Below, one piece after another: positions 46,408-56,639 of a stretch of 64,000 nucleotides of DNA. The notes below the pieces were generated by a model that was not told where the DNA came from, made no database searches, and was given only the letters and a program-made list of their open reading frames with translations. How positions within the stretch are numbered: position 1 is the first letter of the stretch; each line of letters opens with the position of its first letter. Made by a program: the position numbers and the translations under genes. Source of the DNA: Protopterus annectens. Taxonomy: Eukaryota; Chordata; Ceratodontiformes; Protopteridae. The stretch covers positions 18,207,292 through 18,271,291 of the forward strand of contig NC_056739.1 of assembly GCF_019279795.1 (NCBI RefSeq), in the 5' to 3' direction.

Positions 46408-46592
46408 ATAGAAGTTATGTACTTACCATAACGTTCCATGTGGAGTGTTCATCTCGCCTTTGTTCTTACACATGGGTTCGGAGCCGATCCTCGGCTCCGT
46501 GCCGGCCTCTTGCAAGCTCTGCATCGAGAAGAAGCTTGAGACAATCTAATACCCACAATCCCCCTCTGCCTTTACCTCAAATCTAGTTTGCA
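46408..46592. repeat. DIRS-G 3' inverted terminal repeat (left)
   Basis: Inverted match of 52315-52473 (GGTTCGGAGCCGATCCTCGG, TCTTGCAAGCTCTGCATCGA). Extension: GTTATG 46414-46419, spacer TACTTAC, CATAAC 46427-46432. Confidence 0.92.
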
Positions 46593-46761
46593 AGCAAACC
46601 AATCTACATAACAGTACATTCATGCCATACATCTATACATACATAACAGACACATATAAGTATATGTGTATACCAACTATGTACAGAGAATAAAGACAGT
46701 AGTAAAAATGCTTCTGGCCAGGCATCAAAGAACGTTCCTCCTAAGGGTGGGAGGGTGGGAC

Positions 46762-46866
46762 TGTAAGAACAAAGGCGAGATGAACACTCCACATGGAACG
46801 TTATGGTAAGTACATAACTTCTATATGTGATAGTGTTCAATCTCGCCGTTTGTTCTTACACATGGG
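46762..46866. repeat. DIRS-G internal complementary region
   Basis: GTAAGAACAAAGGCGAGATG..CATAACTTCTAT followed by ATGTGATAGTGTTCAATCTC. Confidence 0.9.
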
Positions 46867-46897
46867 TAGCGTCCCTAGCTCCTAAATCCTGAGGAAC

Positions 46898-48187
46898 TCA
46901 CGGGAGGACGTTCTTGAGCACAGTGGAACCAAAGGTTGCTCTGTCCCTAGAAACCTTATCTACTTTATAATGAGAAATAAATGTATGTGGCTTAGACCAG
47001 GTAGCAGCCGCACAAATAGTATCCAGAGGTAGGCGAGCTGCATGAGCCAAAGACGTAGATATTGATCTTGTGGAATGTCCCTTGGGTTTGTTTTGAAGGG
47101 GTTGATTTGCAGAATCGTATACATAGATTATACAATCAGATAACCACTTTGAAAGAGTTCTTTTGGTAACTGCAAGTCCTTTCCTGCTATCAGCAAAAGC
47201 CACAAAGAGTTGATCCGTTTTCCTGTGATCTTTTGTTCTATCCAAATAAAACCTTAGCTGTCTGTGAACATCCAATTTGTGCAACATATACTCCATTTTG
47301 TTGGAGTGGTTTTGAAGAAAGTGGGTAATTCAATGGACTGATTAATGTTGTTAATAGAACACACTTTAGGGAGGAAGGATGAATTGGTACGAAGAGAAAC
47401 TCTGTCAGAGTGAAAGATTAGATAAGGGTGCTTGATGGAGAGAGCCTGAAGTTCAGACACTGCCTAGCAGAAGTAATGGCTACCAGAAAAAGAGTTTTCC
47501 AGGACAAAAATTTTAATGGGCAAGAAGAGGCAGGTTCAAAGTGTTGCAACATTAATTTATATAGTAACAAGTTTAGACTCCAAGGTGACGTAGGAGATCT
47601 GACCGAGGTCTAATATGAAAAACTCCTTTTAAGAAGGCTTTACAAAGTCTGTGAGCCATGATAGGAGCTCCACACTCTTCCACATGGAAATTCGAAATGG
47701 CAGCCAATTGAACTCTTAGAGTAGCAGGAGAAGCACCCTGATGAAATAAGTCTGTCAAGAACTCTAAAATCTTATTCAAAGGAGCTGTAAAGGGATCAAC
47801 GTGGTGTGTATTCGCCCAGAATACAAACCGCTTCCATTTGCTAGTATATGTTTTAGTAGTGGAAGCCTTATGCGAAGCCACTAATATATTCTGAACTGCT
47901 GGTGACAAGAGATCAGACCTGGCTAAGTTGGGAATTGGAGCAGCCAAGCTGCTAGATGGAGTGACAGGAGCGGGATGGGGAAAACCTGACGAGTGAGTCA
48001 ACAGATCCGGCTCTGGGTCCAGAATCCAGGGTCCCCGAATGCAGTGAGTTTTCAGGGAGGGAAACCAAATTTGACGAGGCCAGAATGGAGCAATGAGAAT
48101 TATCGTCCTGTGAAGGTTTCTGGCTTTCTGGAGAAATTTCGGTATCAGAGGAAATGGAGGAAAAGCGTACAGGAGTCCCGGGGCCAA
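46898..48187 (-). pseudogene. DIRS-G tyrosine recombinase
   Basis: ORF 46898-47296 has GHSTRSISTSLAHAARLPLD and CAAATWSKPHTFISHYKVDK (His, Arg, His, Tyr kept). ORF 47254-47460 has MSELQALSIKHPYLIFHSDR; a deletion next to the first catalytic Arg (ACTGCCTAGC in place of ACTCGTCTAGC) breaks the frame. ORF 47573-48187 has SHKASTTKTYTSKWKRFVFW and AAISNFHVEECGAPIM. Like DIRS-A but with more single-base losses. Confidence 0.83.
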
Positions 48188-49724
48188 TCAGAACCAGTGC
48201 GTCCCTGGGGACTTCCCTGGAGGGTAATAGGGCAAAGTAGCTCCTGCATTTGGCGTTCATTGGAGACGCAAACAGGTCGCAGGAAGGCTGGCCCCATGTG
48301 CGAAAAATCCTTTTCGCCACTGACTGTTTCAGAGACCACTCGTGGTAGCAGAATTGCTCTGCTCAGCTTGTCGGCTATTACGCTGGATGACCCCGGATGT
48401 GCGTTGCTATTAGAAAGCGACCCGTGGACTCTGCCCACTGCCAAATTCTCATGGCCTCTCTGCATAGTTGATAGGAGGTGGTTGGCGCTTGTTTGTTTAT
48501 GTACCAGACTACCGACATGTTGTCCGTCTGAACTGCAATAGTCCCTAGAGGAAGAAGGGGAGCAAAGTGTTGCAACGCTAGAAACACTGCCCTCAACTCT
48601 AGTACATTGATGTGCAGATTGTACTCCAAATTGGTCCATTCGCCTTGGACTGTCTGTCCCTGAAAGATGCCCCCCCACCCTATCAGGGAAGCGTCCGTGG
48701 TCACTGTAACTGTAGGCGTAGGTAGCACAAACGGCCTCCCCTGGGAAAGGTTGCACGTTTGGAGCCACCAGTTTAGGTCTGTTTTGCAAGACTTTGTTAT
48801 GAGAATCTCGTGTGTTAGAGGTAGCTGTTGAAATGACCATTGAGCAAACAGTAGCCATTGTAGAACTCTCATGTGCAGCCTTCCCAGGGGAATTGCAATA
48901 AGGGAGGCTGACATGAGGCCCAACACCTTCAGAACTAGTTTTGCAGGAGATTTCCTTGACAAGAGCAGAAGACGTATGTGAGTCTGCAGCGATACTATCC
49001 TTTCTGTGGGAAGCCTCAGAATTAATTGCCGTGTGTTTAACTCTGCTCCTATGAACAAGATATTTTGTGATGGCTGAAGTAAGGATTTTCCGAAATTTAC
49101 GGATATCCCTAGGTGAACACACAGTTGAAGAACATAGTCTCTGGCCTGCAGTAGTTGACGCCGGGTGGTGGCTGAAAGGAGCCAGTCGTCCAGATACGGA
49201 AACACCTGGAATCCCTGACGTCTCAAGTGAGACGCTACCACTGCCATGCATTTGGTGAAGACCCTGGGGCCTGAGGTCAGACCAAAGGGCAGGGCTCGAA
49301 ATTGAAAGTGACTGGCTCCCAGCCGGAAGCGCAAATGATCTCTGGATGCCCTGGCCATTTTGATGTGGTAGTATGCATCCTCTAGATCTATTGAGCACAT
49401 CCACTGTCCTTCTGTAGAAATGGAAGGATCGACTGAAGCGTGACCATTCGAACTTTTCTTTCTTGACGAAAGAATTGGGGTAACTCAAGCTTAGAATGGG
49501 CCTCCAGTCCCGTTTTTTCTTTGGAACTAAAAGAACCTTGAGTAAGTCCCGAATCCTTGCTGGTCCGCTGGGACTGGCTGGATGACTCTTTTGTCTAACA
49601 ACTTTGAGATTTCTAAAGCTGCTGGCTCTCGCAGATGGGGCAGTACATCTGGGAGTCTTTTCTTTGGAATGGGATAAGATAGAAAGGGTATGGTGTAACC
49701 TCTGGTAACTACGCTTTTACCCAA
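47952..49724 (-). pseudogene. DIRS-G reverse transcriptase / RNase H / Dam-like
   Basis: ORF 48378-49400 (340 aa) is open from CSIDLEDAYYHIKM through LPFGLTSGPRVFTK, FPYLDDWLLSATT, TTDASLIGWGGIFQG, LHINVLELRAVFLALQ and QTDNMSVVWYINKQ to RFLIATHIRG: an unbroken palm and RNase H. The RT N-terminal part (49527-49724) and the methylase-like domain (47952-48320) are in other frames. Catalytic Asp residues are present. Confidence 0.87.
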
Positions 49725-51977
49725 TTGTCTGTAGTTATATCTTGCCAGGCCTGAGGGTAAAAGGCTAAGCGACCCCCGACTGCCTCCAGAGCAGGACAGT
49801 CGGGCCTCCTCTCAGGAGTGCTGGAAAGGTTTACCAGGGAGTGTATCCCTGTCACCTTGATGTTGCGGACCCCTCTGCCGCCAGGCGGCGTCTTCCACCT
49901 CTGCCCCTCCTCTGCCTCTAGGGGCATCACCCTGTGTGCCCGTGAAAGACCCTTGATTTTGTTTCCGAAACCACATTTTCCCACCGCGTTGCCCTTTGGG
50001 GTACGGTCTGGTTGGGGTGGAAAAACGGACTCCGACAGCAGACAGAGTCTTTCCCTCTTGTTCACACCGGGTAAGGGTCTCCTTTACCTTGGGGCCAAAA
50101 GAGTGGCACCGTCAAATGGGGCGTTTGTAAAGGAAGACTTGAAGGCTTCGAAGGAGCATAGGCGCATCCAGGATTGTCTCGAAGAGCAATCGCTGAAGCT
50201 GCTGCCCTACTCGAACCTTCGCTGCGAGGAAATCAGCCTCATGGACGAGTTAACAATCGATGTTAGGGTATTAAGTTGCGCTGTCACTTTCTCTGAGACA
50301 GCTGCATCTGTAGAACCCTGGAGGGTATCACCCAACTCTTTGACTAGATCCCTCTGCAGACGTGTAAAATGGGTCAAATAGTTCAGGGACCGCATGGAAA
50401 AAGCCGCTGAACTAAAAATGCGCTTCCCATATCTATCCATCATCCTAGAATCTTTATTAGGCGGATGGACAGACGAAGAAGACTCCGACATCTCCTTTTT
50501 CGTGGCTGCAGCCACCACCATAGCGTCTACTGGAACTCCTTTAGTAAGGTAGGACTTATCCTGAGGTGCTGTGATGTACCTGTTCGGTTTCCTAGGAACA
50601 GGTTCCACTGTGTCAGGAGCCTCCCACGCCCTTCGAGCAATAAGTTCCATTAGTTCGTCGAAGGGCGGAGTGACCCAGGAGGAGGAAGGGCGAGCACCAA
50701 ATGCCTTCAGCAGAACTGACTCATCCTCAGAAGGGGGAAGGGACTGCCAGTCACCTCTCTGCTTCAGGATCTCCAAAATGTCTGAAAAAGAGACATCTTC
50801 TGAAGGTGACTTAGGGACCCTTCTGACTCATCTAAGTCAGTATCAGATGTTATGGATTCTTGTGGAGAATCCAAGTGTCTCCTCTTACACAGTCTCTTCC
50901 TAGGGACTTCCTCGTGGGAGCATCCGAAGAAGCCTCGAGGAAGAGGGGCACCTCCAGGGTGGCTGAGACACTGGTGCCCGACGCTTGGATGTGGCCGTGG
51001 GTGCAGATGAAGACAAAGGCCCTTTATGGGGAGGAGAAACTGCTTCCACTGATGTGGTTGTCTGGGTAGACAACACCTTCCTCATCAGGTCGAACGCTCC
51101 CGGTCCCGCATCGAAGAATCTCCGGCTCAAGAAATGGGAAGAATCCCGACACGGGCACAAGGCATCGACCCGAGGACGGAGCCGAATCGATCCGTGCGAG
51201 GCCCGAGGAGAGTCGGAACCGACACGCCGGTTCGACTCGCCCCGAACCAAGAACAGACCGTCGGCTCCGAGACTCGGTACCGGTCCACGGAGTCGAGGTG
51301 AGGAACAGACCGAGAAAGGACGGTTCTGGACCCGAGGGCTCCACAATCAGCAGATCAGCCTCTTCCGGCTACGAAGACTGAATCGGTCTCGGAGGAGGAA
51401 TGGATGGAGATACAGGAAGGCCTTCAAGTTTCGACACCAGCTGGGTGGAAACCGAAATCAGTTTAGAGAGGGCCCAATGCTCCAGCAGCTTCTGCACCAC
51501 ACGATCCACATCGGCATCCGATAGTTTAGAGGAGGTCCGGGTCGAAGGAACCGAAGACGGGGCCGACCTCAATAGGGCCGAAGGAGGGAGGTCCATCACC
51601 GGTTCCAAGACTCGAGGCTCAGGAACCGACACCAGTTGAACACGCGGCACCCAAGTCTGAGGAACCGGTGATCTAACCTTTGAAGAAGAGCTCGGAGCCG
51701 ATGACTTGGGCTCCGATGTCTTCGATTCCTTAGAGGATGCCTATGCCTGGTCAGAAGCATCCAAAGCCTCTTGGAAAGCTGGTTTCAACAGACCCCTGTC
51801 CATTAGTTTCCTGCGCCTATCTGTCATGACCCTCCCACTGAAAGAGTGACAAATGGAGCAATCCTCTTGTAAGTGGAGAGGGCCAAGGCAGTAGACACAG
51901 GAACTATGGTTGTCAGTGACCGACATTTTTTGGCCACACTGACAACGCTTGAAACCAGACTTTGCCTTCTCAGACAT
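49709..51977 (-). pseudogene. DIRS-G gag
   Basis: ATG 51977 opens MSEKAKSGFKRCQCGQKMSV..CVYCLGPLHLQEDCSICHSF, an intact zinc-binding module; an in-frame stop follows near 51743. Middle parts are in 51369-51650 and 50900-51346. The C-terminal domain is in 50207-50776 (189 aa: FDELMELIARRAWEAPDTVE, RIFSSAAFSMRSLNYLTHF). Relative to DIRS-A there are many single-base losses in G/C runs between 50800 and 51400. Confidence 0.82.
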
Positions 51978-52314
51978 TGTAGGTAATAAACAAGTCTAGA
52001 AACAAAAACACAGTCAAATCCGGAAAAATAGTCACAATCAGATAAATGTCACAATCAGGTAAATGTCAAATCCGGTTAGTCACAATCAGGTAAATTTGAC
52101 TCAATATAGCAGTATATGGTAAGGGTGTAGGCCCCGGTACAAAAATACCGATAAAAGGGTTAACGGTACCAAGAACTACGGAACCAGAACACAATCACAC
52201 CAAGTAATACTAACAATATTAAGTTAAATAAAAATTCTCAGTAAAATACAACAAAAAGTTATATCTTAGCTTAGAAAACCCTCGAGCTAGCTCCCAACGA
52301 TGCGAATGCAGCAG
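51978..52314 (-). repeat. DIRS-G leader with short tandem repeats
   Basis: Non-coding. GTCACAATCAGGTAAAT-like units recur three times in 52030-52100, with GTCAAATCCGG variants; related units occur in the DIRS-A leader. No gene is seen. Confidence 0.65.
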
Positions 52315-52473
52315 CGGCAAACTAGATCTGAGGTAAAGGCAGAGGGGGATTGTGGGTATTAGATTGTCTCGAGCTTCTTCTCGATGCAGAGCTTGCAAGA
52401 GGCCGGCACGGAGCCGAGGATCGGCTCCGAACCCATGTGTAAGAACAAACGGCGAGATTGAACACTATCACAT
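52315..52473. repeat. DIRS-G 5' inverted terminal repeat (right)
   Basis: CGGCAAACTAGATCTGAGGT to GAACACTATCACAT. Contains GGAGCCGAGGATCGGCTCC with 8-bp complementary arms. Confidence 0.92.
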
Positions 52474-52625
52474 CATAACTTTAGATGTTTGGGATCCATC
52501 TCACCTACATTCTGTACTGATGGGTTCGGAGCTCGGCACGCTATGCTATAGAGCGAAGTCTCTCATTGGCTGAGCTGTACTATATCCCAGGATGCACCAC
52601 CGCTACTTCCCCAGATCTTGTTTGT
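52474..52625. repeat. DIRS-H 3' inverted terminal repeat (main part)
   Basis: Resumes after DIRS-G with CATAACTTTAGATGTTTGGG and runs to CCAGATCTTGTTTG; the first 19 bases lie at 46389-46407. The GC motif is GGTTCGGAGCTCGGCACGC. The partner repeat lies outside the window. Confidence 0.82.
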
Positions 52626-52752
52626 CCGCACTCATGCATACACACATAACCGTTTATATAACATTGCCAGATGTTTCAAGATGAAACAATAGAACTCGGA
52701 CCGTCCGATCTCTTCTGATCTCAAAGGCAGGGGGAAGGAGGGTGGGTTATTA

Positions 52753-52853
52753 GGAATGTAGGCGAGATGGATCCCAAACATCTAAAGTTATGGTAAGTAC
52801 ATAACTAAAAGATGTTATGTGATCCTATCTCGCCTACATTCTGTACTGATGGG
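52753..52853. repeat. DIRS-H internal complementary region
   Basis: GAATGTAGGCGAGATGGATC..ACATAACTAAAAG then ATGTTATGTGATCCTATCTC. The first half matches, inverted, the DIRS-H end now split by DIRS-G, which independently confirms that split. Confidence 0.9.
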
Positions 52854-52869
52854 ACAGCGTCCCTAACAC

Positions 52870-53416
52870 CTGATTCCTGGGTGGCTCACTGGAAAACACT
52901 CCTGAGAACTGTGGAACCAAATGAAACTCGCCCCCGAGATGTCACATCCAATTTGTAGTGGGAAATGAAAGTGTGCGGGGAAGACCACGTAGCCGCAGCA
53001 CAAATGTCACTAATGGCAAGCTTAGAATGGAATGCTATTGAAGTAGCCATAGCTCTTGTAGAGTGAGCTTTGACAGAGGTCGTAAGCTCTTTATTAGAAG
53101 AGGAATAAGCCTGACTAATACAGTCCCTAATCCATTTGGCAATAGTGACCTTTGTGACGGCTTTGCCCAATTTATTATCCGAAAAGGACACAAACAATTG
53201 ATCTGTTTTCCGTGTTTGTTGGGTCCTGTCTAAATAAAAATGCAATTGCCTGTGAACATCCAATGTGTGGAAGATGTACTCCACTTTGTTTGAGTACTTT
53301 GGGAAGAAAACTGGAAGTTCTAATGACTGTTGCAGGCAAAAACTGGAACAAACTTTAGGGACAAAAGATGGGTTAGGCCTGAGGGATACTCTATCTTTAT
53401 GAAAAACCAGGTAAGG
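52870..53416 (-). pseudogene. DIRS-H tyrosine recombinase, C-terminal part
   Basis: ORF 52886-53284 has LDVHRQLHFYLDRTQQTRKT, AHSTRAMATSIAFHSKLAIS, CAAATWSSPHTFISHYKLD and RGRVSFGSTVLRSVFQ. The His, Arg, His and Tyr residues are kept. The segment KDRVSLRPNPSFVPKV lies at 53345-53405. The hAT-like element separates it from the first catalytic Arg block at about 59235. Confidence 0.87.
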
Positions 53417-53510
53417 CAGGGGCGGCCCGTGCTATCGGGCTGCCGGACTACAGCCCCCTCAGAACGAAATAAAAATAGAAAAAAAATGTTTTTTAAATTT
53501 TCGCTGACTT

Positions 53511-53818
53511 CGCGCATGCGCAGTAGTCCCGACTACTGCGCGTCTATGCGCATGCTCCAGGCAGTCCAGCAGGACCCATAGGGAACACATTGTATCGGGG
53601 CCGGACTGCTGTAGTCCCGACTACTGCACGTCTATGCGCATGCTCCAGGCAGTCCGGCAGGACCCATAGGGAACACATTGTATTGGTGCCGGACTGCAAC
53701 AGCAGCAGTCAGAACAGTCTCTTCGGGAGGTTTGCTTTCAGGGATCTCGCGGGTCTTCGGAGTATTGCGCGGGCAGGATGTACGTTAGCTGGATATTATG
53801 GAGAAGGAGAACGGACAG
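53511..53818 (+). promoter_or_regulatory. GC-rich putative promoter and first exon in the hAT-like element
   Basis: CGCGCATGCGCA at 53511-53522 fits the NRF1 site consensus. A CpG-containing stretch follows, then ATG at 53798 in good start context (A at -3, G at +4) opening seven codons (MEKENGQ). It ends CAG at 53818, directly followed by GTAAGT, a perfect vertebrate splice donor. This looks like a promoter with a short first coding exon. Function is inferred from motifs only. Confidence 0.5.
53523..53698. repeat. 88-bp tandem duplication in the hAT-like element
   Basis: A unit starting GTAGTCCCGACTACTGC lies at 53523-53610 and 53611 to about 53698 with about five differences. Each unit includes GCGCATGC and the inverted pair AGTAGTC/GACTACT. 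Confidence 0.85.
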
Positions 53819-53848
53819 GTAAGTGTATGGTGCTTTTTACTTTTACAA

Positions 53849-54000
53849 TGTATGGTACTTGCTTTTATACTTTGTGTATGGTACTTGCTTTTATACTTTG
53901 TGTATGGTACTTGCTTTTATACTTTGTGTATGGTACTTGCTTTTATACTTTGTGTATAGTACTTGATGTTATACTTGTGTGTGTGTGTGTGTGTGTGTGC
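53849..54000. repeat. 26-bp minisatellite and TG microsatellite
   Basis: TGTATGGTACTTGCTTTTAT.. repeats with exact 26-bp spacing at 53849, 53875, 53901, 53927 and 53953 (the last copy altered), running into (TG)n at about 53976-54000. Confidence 0.9.
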
Positions 54001-54180
54001 TCATGGTGGTGTGGTAGGGAATACCTCAGGCTTGAACCCTGTACACTGTATGCAGGTGTTAAAGACTTGAGTTCCCTACCCACCACCATTTGTAAAGAAA
54101 TTGCAGATTTTTGCCTCATATTTGATCTGATCTGTTCCTCATAATATCTGTGGTTTGTAAATGTTGCAATGCTTGATATT

Positions 54181-55500
54181 TGATGGTGTAGTAGTAGCAT
54201 TGTTGCCTCACAGCTGCAGGTTCTTAGGTTTGATTCTTGGCTGGGGTTCCTTCTTTGTGGGGTCTGTATCTTCTCCCTGTGTTTGTGTGGGTTTGCTTTT
54301 GTGTCCTCCCATGTTACAAAGACATGTCTGCATTATTTCTTCCTGGGCCTCTGCTGAAAATTGTTTTTTTGTTCCAAGTCAGACTGTCCTGATTAACAAA
54401 TGTTAAATAAAATTGACAGGCATTTATTTGAATTTCAGACTTCAGGTTTCTGAATGTTTAATTCTTTGCATATTTGATGGTGCAGTGGTAGTATTGTTTC
54501 CTCACAGCTATAAGTTTTCTGGTTTGATTCTTGGTTGGGGTGGCTTCTGTGTGGAGTCTGCATCTCCTCCCTGTGTTTGTGTGGATTTGCTCTGGTGCCC
54601 TGCCATTTTACAAAGATGTGTCTGCAGTATTAATCCCTGCATCTCTGCTGAAAATTGTTTTTGTTCTGTCCGCAGTAAAATTGACAGGCATTTGAATTTC
54701 AGACTTCAGGTTTCTGAATGTTTAATTCCTTGCATATTTGATGGTGCAGTGGTAGTATTGTTGCCTCACAGCTATAGGTTTTCTGGTTTGATTCTTGGTT
54801 GGGGTGGCTTCTGTGATGAGTCTGCATCTCCTCCCTGTGTTTGTGTGGATTTGCTCTGGTGCCCTGCCATTTTACAAAGACGTGTCTGCAGTATTAATCC
54901 CTGCGTCTCTGCTGAAAATTGTTTTTGTTCTGTCCACAGTAAAATTGACAGGCATTTGAATTTCAGACCTCAGGTTTCTGAATGTTTAATTCCTTGCATA
55001 TTTGATGGTGCAGTGGTAGTATTGTTGCCTCACAGCTATAGGTTTTCTGGTTTGATTCTTGGTTGGGGTGGCTTCTGTGTGGAGTCTGCATCTCCTCCCT
55101 CTGTTTGTGTGGATTTGCTCTGGTGCCCTGCCATTTTACAAAGACGTGTCTGCAGTATTAATCCCTGCGTCTCTGCTGAAAATTGTTTTTGTTCTGTCCG
55201 CAGTAAAACTGACAGGCATTTGAATTTCAGACTTCAGGTTTCTGAATGTTTAATTCCTTGCATATTTGATGGTGCAGTGGTAGTATTGTTGCCTCACAGC
55301 TATAGGTTTTCTGGTTTGATTCTTGGTTGGGGTGGCTTCTGTGTGGAGTCTGCATCTCCTCCCTGTGTTTGTGTGGATTTGCTCTGGTGCCCTGCCATTT
55401 TACAAAGATGTGTCTGCAGTATTAATACCTGCGTCTCTGCTGAAAATTGTTTTTGTTCTGTCCGCAGTAAAATTGACCGGCATTTGAATTTCAAACTTCA
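54181..55500 (+). repeat. 264-bp tandem array with tRNA-like boxes
   Basis: TGATGGTGCAGTGGTAGTAT starts at 54475, 54739, 55003 and 55267 (spacing exactly 264) with a diverged first copy at 54181. Each unit holds an A-box-like TGGTGCAGTGG and a B-box-like GGTTTGATTCT, as in RNA polymerase III promoters of tRNA-derived SINEs, then a CTGTGTGGAGTCTGCATCTC segment. Because 264 is divisible by 3, the array gives a 368-aa open frame (54413-55519) that I judge not to be a gene. Confidence 0.88.
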
Positions 55501-56280
55501 TGTTCTTCAGAATACATAGTAGCACAACCTTTTTTTCTAGCAGTTTTCTAAGTTTATAAGATGAATATTTAAAATTTGCCCCTATTTTTGGGACTGTATT
55601 CCCCCATTATTGGCTTCGTCCAGGTTTTTGTGCTAAGGTTGACAGCTATGGCAAGAACTGAATTCACTGAATATGTTTGAGGGCTGTATTCCCTCATTAC
55701 TGGGTTTGTCCAGGTGTTTTGTACTAAGAGGTTGACAGCTATGGTGAGAACTGAATTCACTAAATGATAGCCATTTAAGTTTCAGTCTTCCTCTCTTTTA
55801 CAAAGCAGCTGATGTGGCGTAGTGGTATGTTACTCTGACTGTTTTTTGCTCAGGGACCTTGGCAGTAAAATGTATGGTGGCAACACAACATTTTATTCTA
55901 GCAACTTTCCAAGATTATACAAGCAATGTTTAATGTGTCCCTGGTTTTTGGGCTTTTGACCCCGCATTACATTTTGGCTTTTTCCAGTTTTCTTGAGCTG
56001 CAAAGTTGAGATGCAGTTGAGTATTGAGTAGATTTTACAAGGAGCTGAGAGCTGCAGGGGAATAGAAGTTTAGTGCTTTGCCTAGTTAATACTATAGCAC
56101 AACAGGTTGTGTACTTGCTTTTGATGCAGAAGGCTGGGGGTTCTACTCCCACAAGGGTAGATGCTGCCGTACTGAGAATGTTCTCCTTGGTGAAGATACT
56201 AACTATGAGTCTGTTATCAGTTTGCCATCCATTTCCTATTGCAATATTATTACTAGCTTATCATTTTTAATGTAATATAG
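55500..56280. repeat. Dispersed internal repeats and tRNA-like modules
   Basis: Segments related to TTTCTAGCAGTTTTCTAAGT..CCTATTTTTGGG..TTGTCCAGG..AGGTTGACAGCTATG occur near 55480-55660 and 55870-56010 and again near 57330-57500 and 57850-58060. Within them are A boxes TGGCGTAGTGG (about 55814) and TAGCACAACAG (56095-56105), the latter with a B box GGTTCTACTCC (56139-56149). Probably tRNA-derived SINE remnants or hAT-internal repeats. Confidence 0.6.
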
Positions 56281-56417
56281 GCAATTTATTCCTGAGGGGC
56301 AACAGACACTTTATTTTTCGATGAAACCATGAAATATAAAGGTGATTGCTAGCAGCAACCACTTCATTAGTTACAGATTTCTTTAATGTGGAATTATTTA
56401 GATGACTTACTTCAGAG

Positions 56418-56626
56418 ATTGTGCATATTTACTGATAATGGACTGTAGAATTGTGCATATTTACTGATAAAGGTGGACTGTAGAATTGTGCATATTTACT
56501 GATAATGGTGGACTGTAGAATTGTGCATATTTACTAATAATGGTGAACTGTGTAATTGTGCATATTTACTAATAATGGTGGACTGTAGAATTGTGTATAT
56601 TTACTAATAATGGTGGACTGTGGAAG
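56418..56626. repeat. 35-bp minisatellite
   Basis: ATTGTGCATATTTACTGATA units start at 56418, 56450, 56485, 56520, 56555 and 56590; spacing 35 bp except the first (32). Confidence 0.9.
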
Positions 56627-56639
56627 TCTGAGTAGACTT

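Larger units (their letters stand above)
46408..52473 (-). mobile_element. DIRS-G: complete element inside the terminal repeat of DIRS-H
   Basis: 6.07 kb, close relative of DIRS-A. Left end ATAGAAGTTATG, right end ..CACTATCACAT; the ICR at 46762-46866 shows CACATATAGAAG in inverse. It sits inside the 7-bp spacer region of the GTTATG/CATAAC palindrome of DIRS-H (GTTATG-TACTTAA | CATAAC). Confidence 0.93.

Noticed and set aside
46411..46432. Resemblance of the DIRS tip (GAAGTTAT) to a loxP arm
   Set aside because: The match is only eight bases and spacing differs; more likely chance than kinship, although both are tyrosine-recombinase substrates.
46414..46432. Splice donor (GGTAAGT) on the minus strand in the DIRS 3' tip as a functional signal
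   Set aside because: The match is a by-product of the palindrome sequence and is lost in A, B, C and D; no evidence of splicing.
54475..54560. True tRNA gene
   Set aside because: A and B boxes are present but there is no cloverleaf or acceptor stem that I can fold; consistent with tRNA-derived repeat only.
53849..55500. CRISPR-like array
   Set aside because: Repeats are contiguous with no unique spacers, and the sequence is eukaryotic.
54413..55519. Long plus-strand ORF as a cysteine-rich repeat protein gene
   Set aside because: It is explained by a 264-bp tandem repeat whose period is divisible by three; units have tRNA-like boxes and no flanking gene signals.
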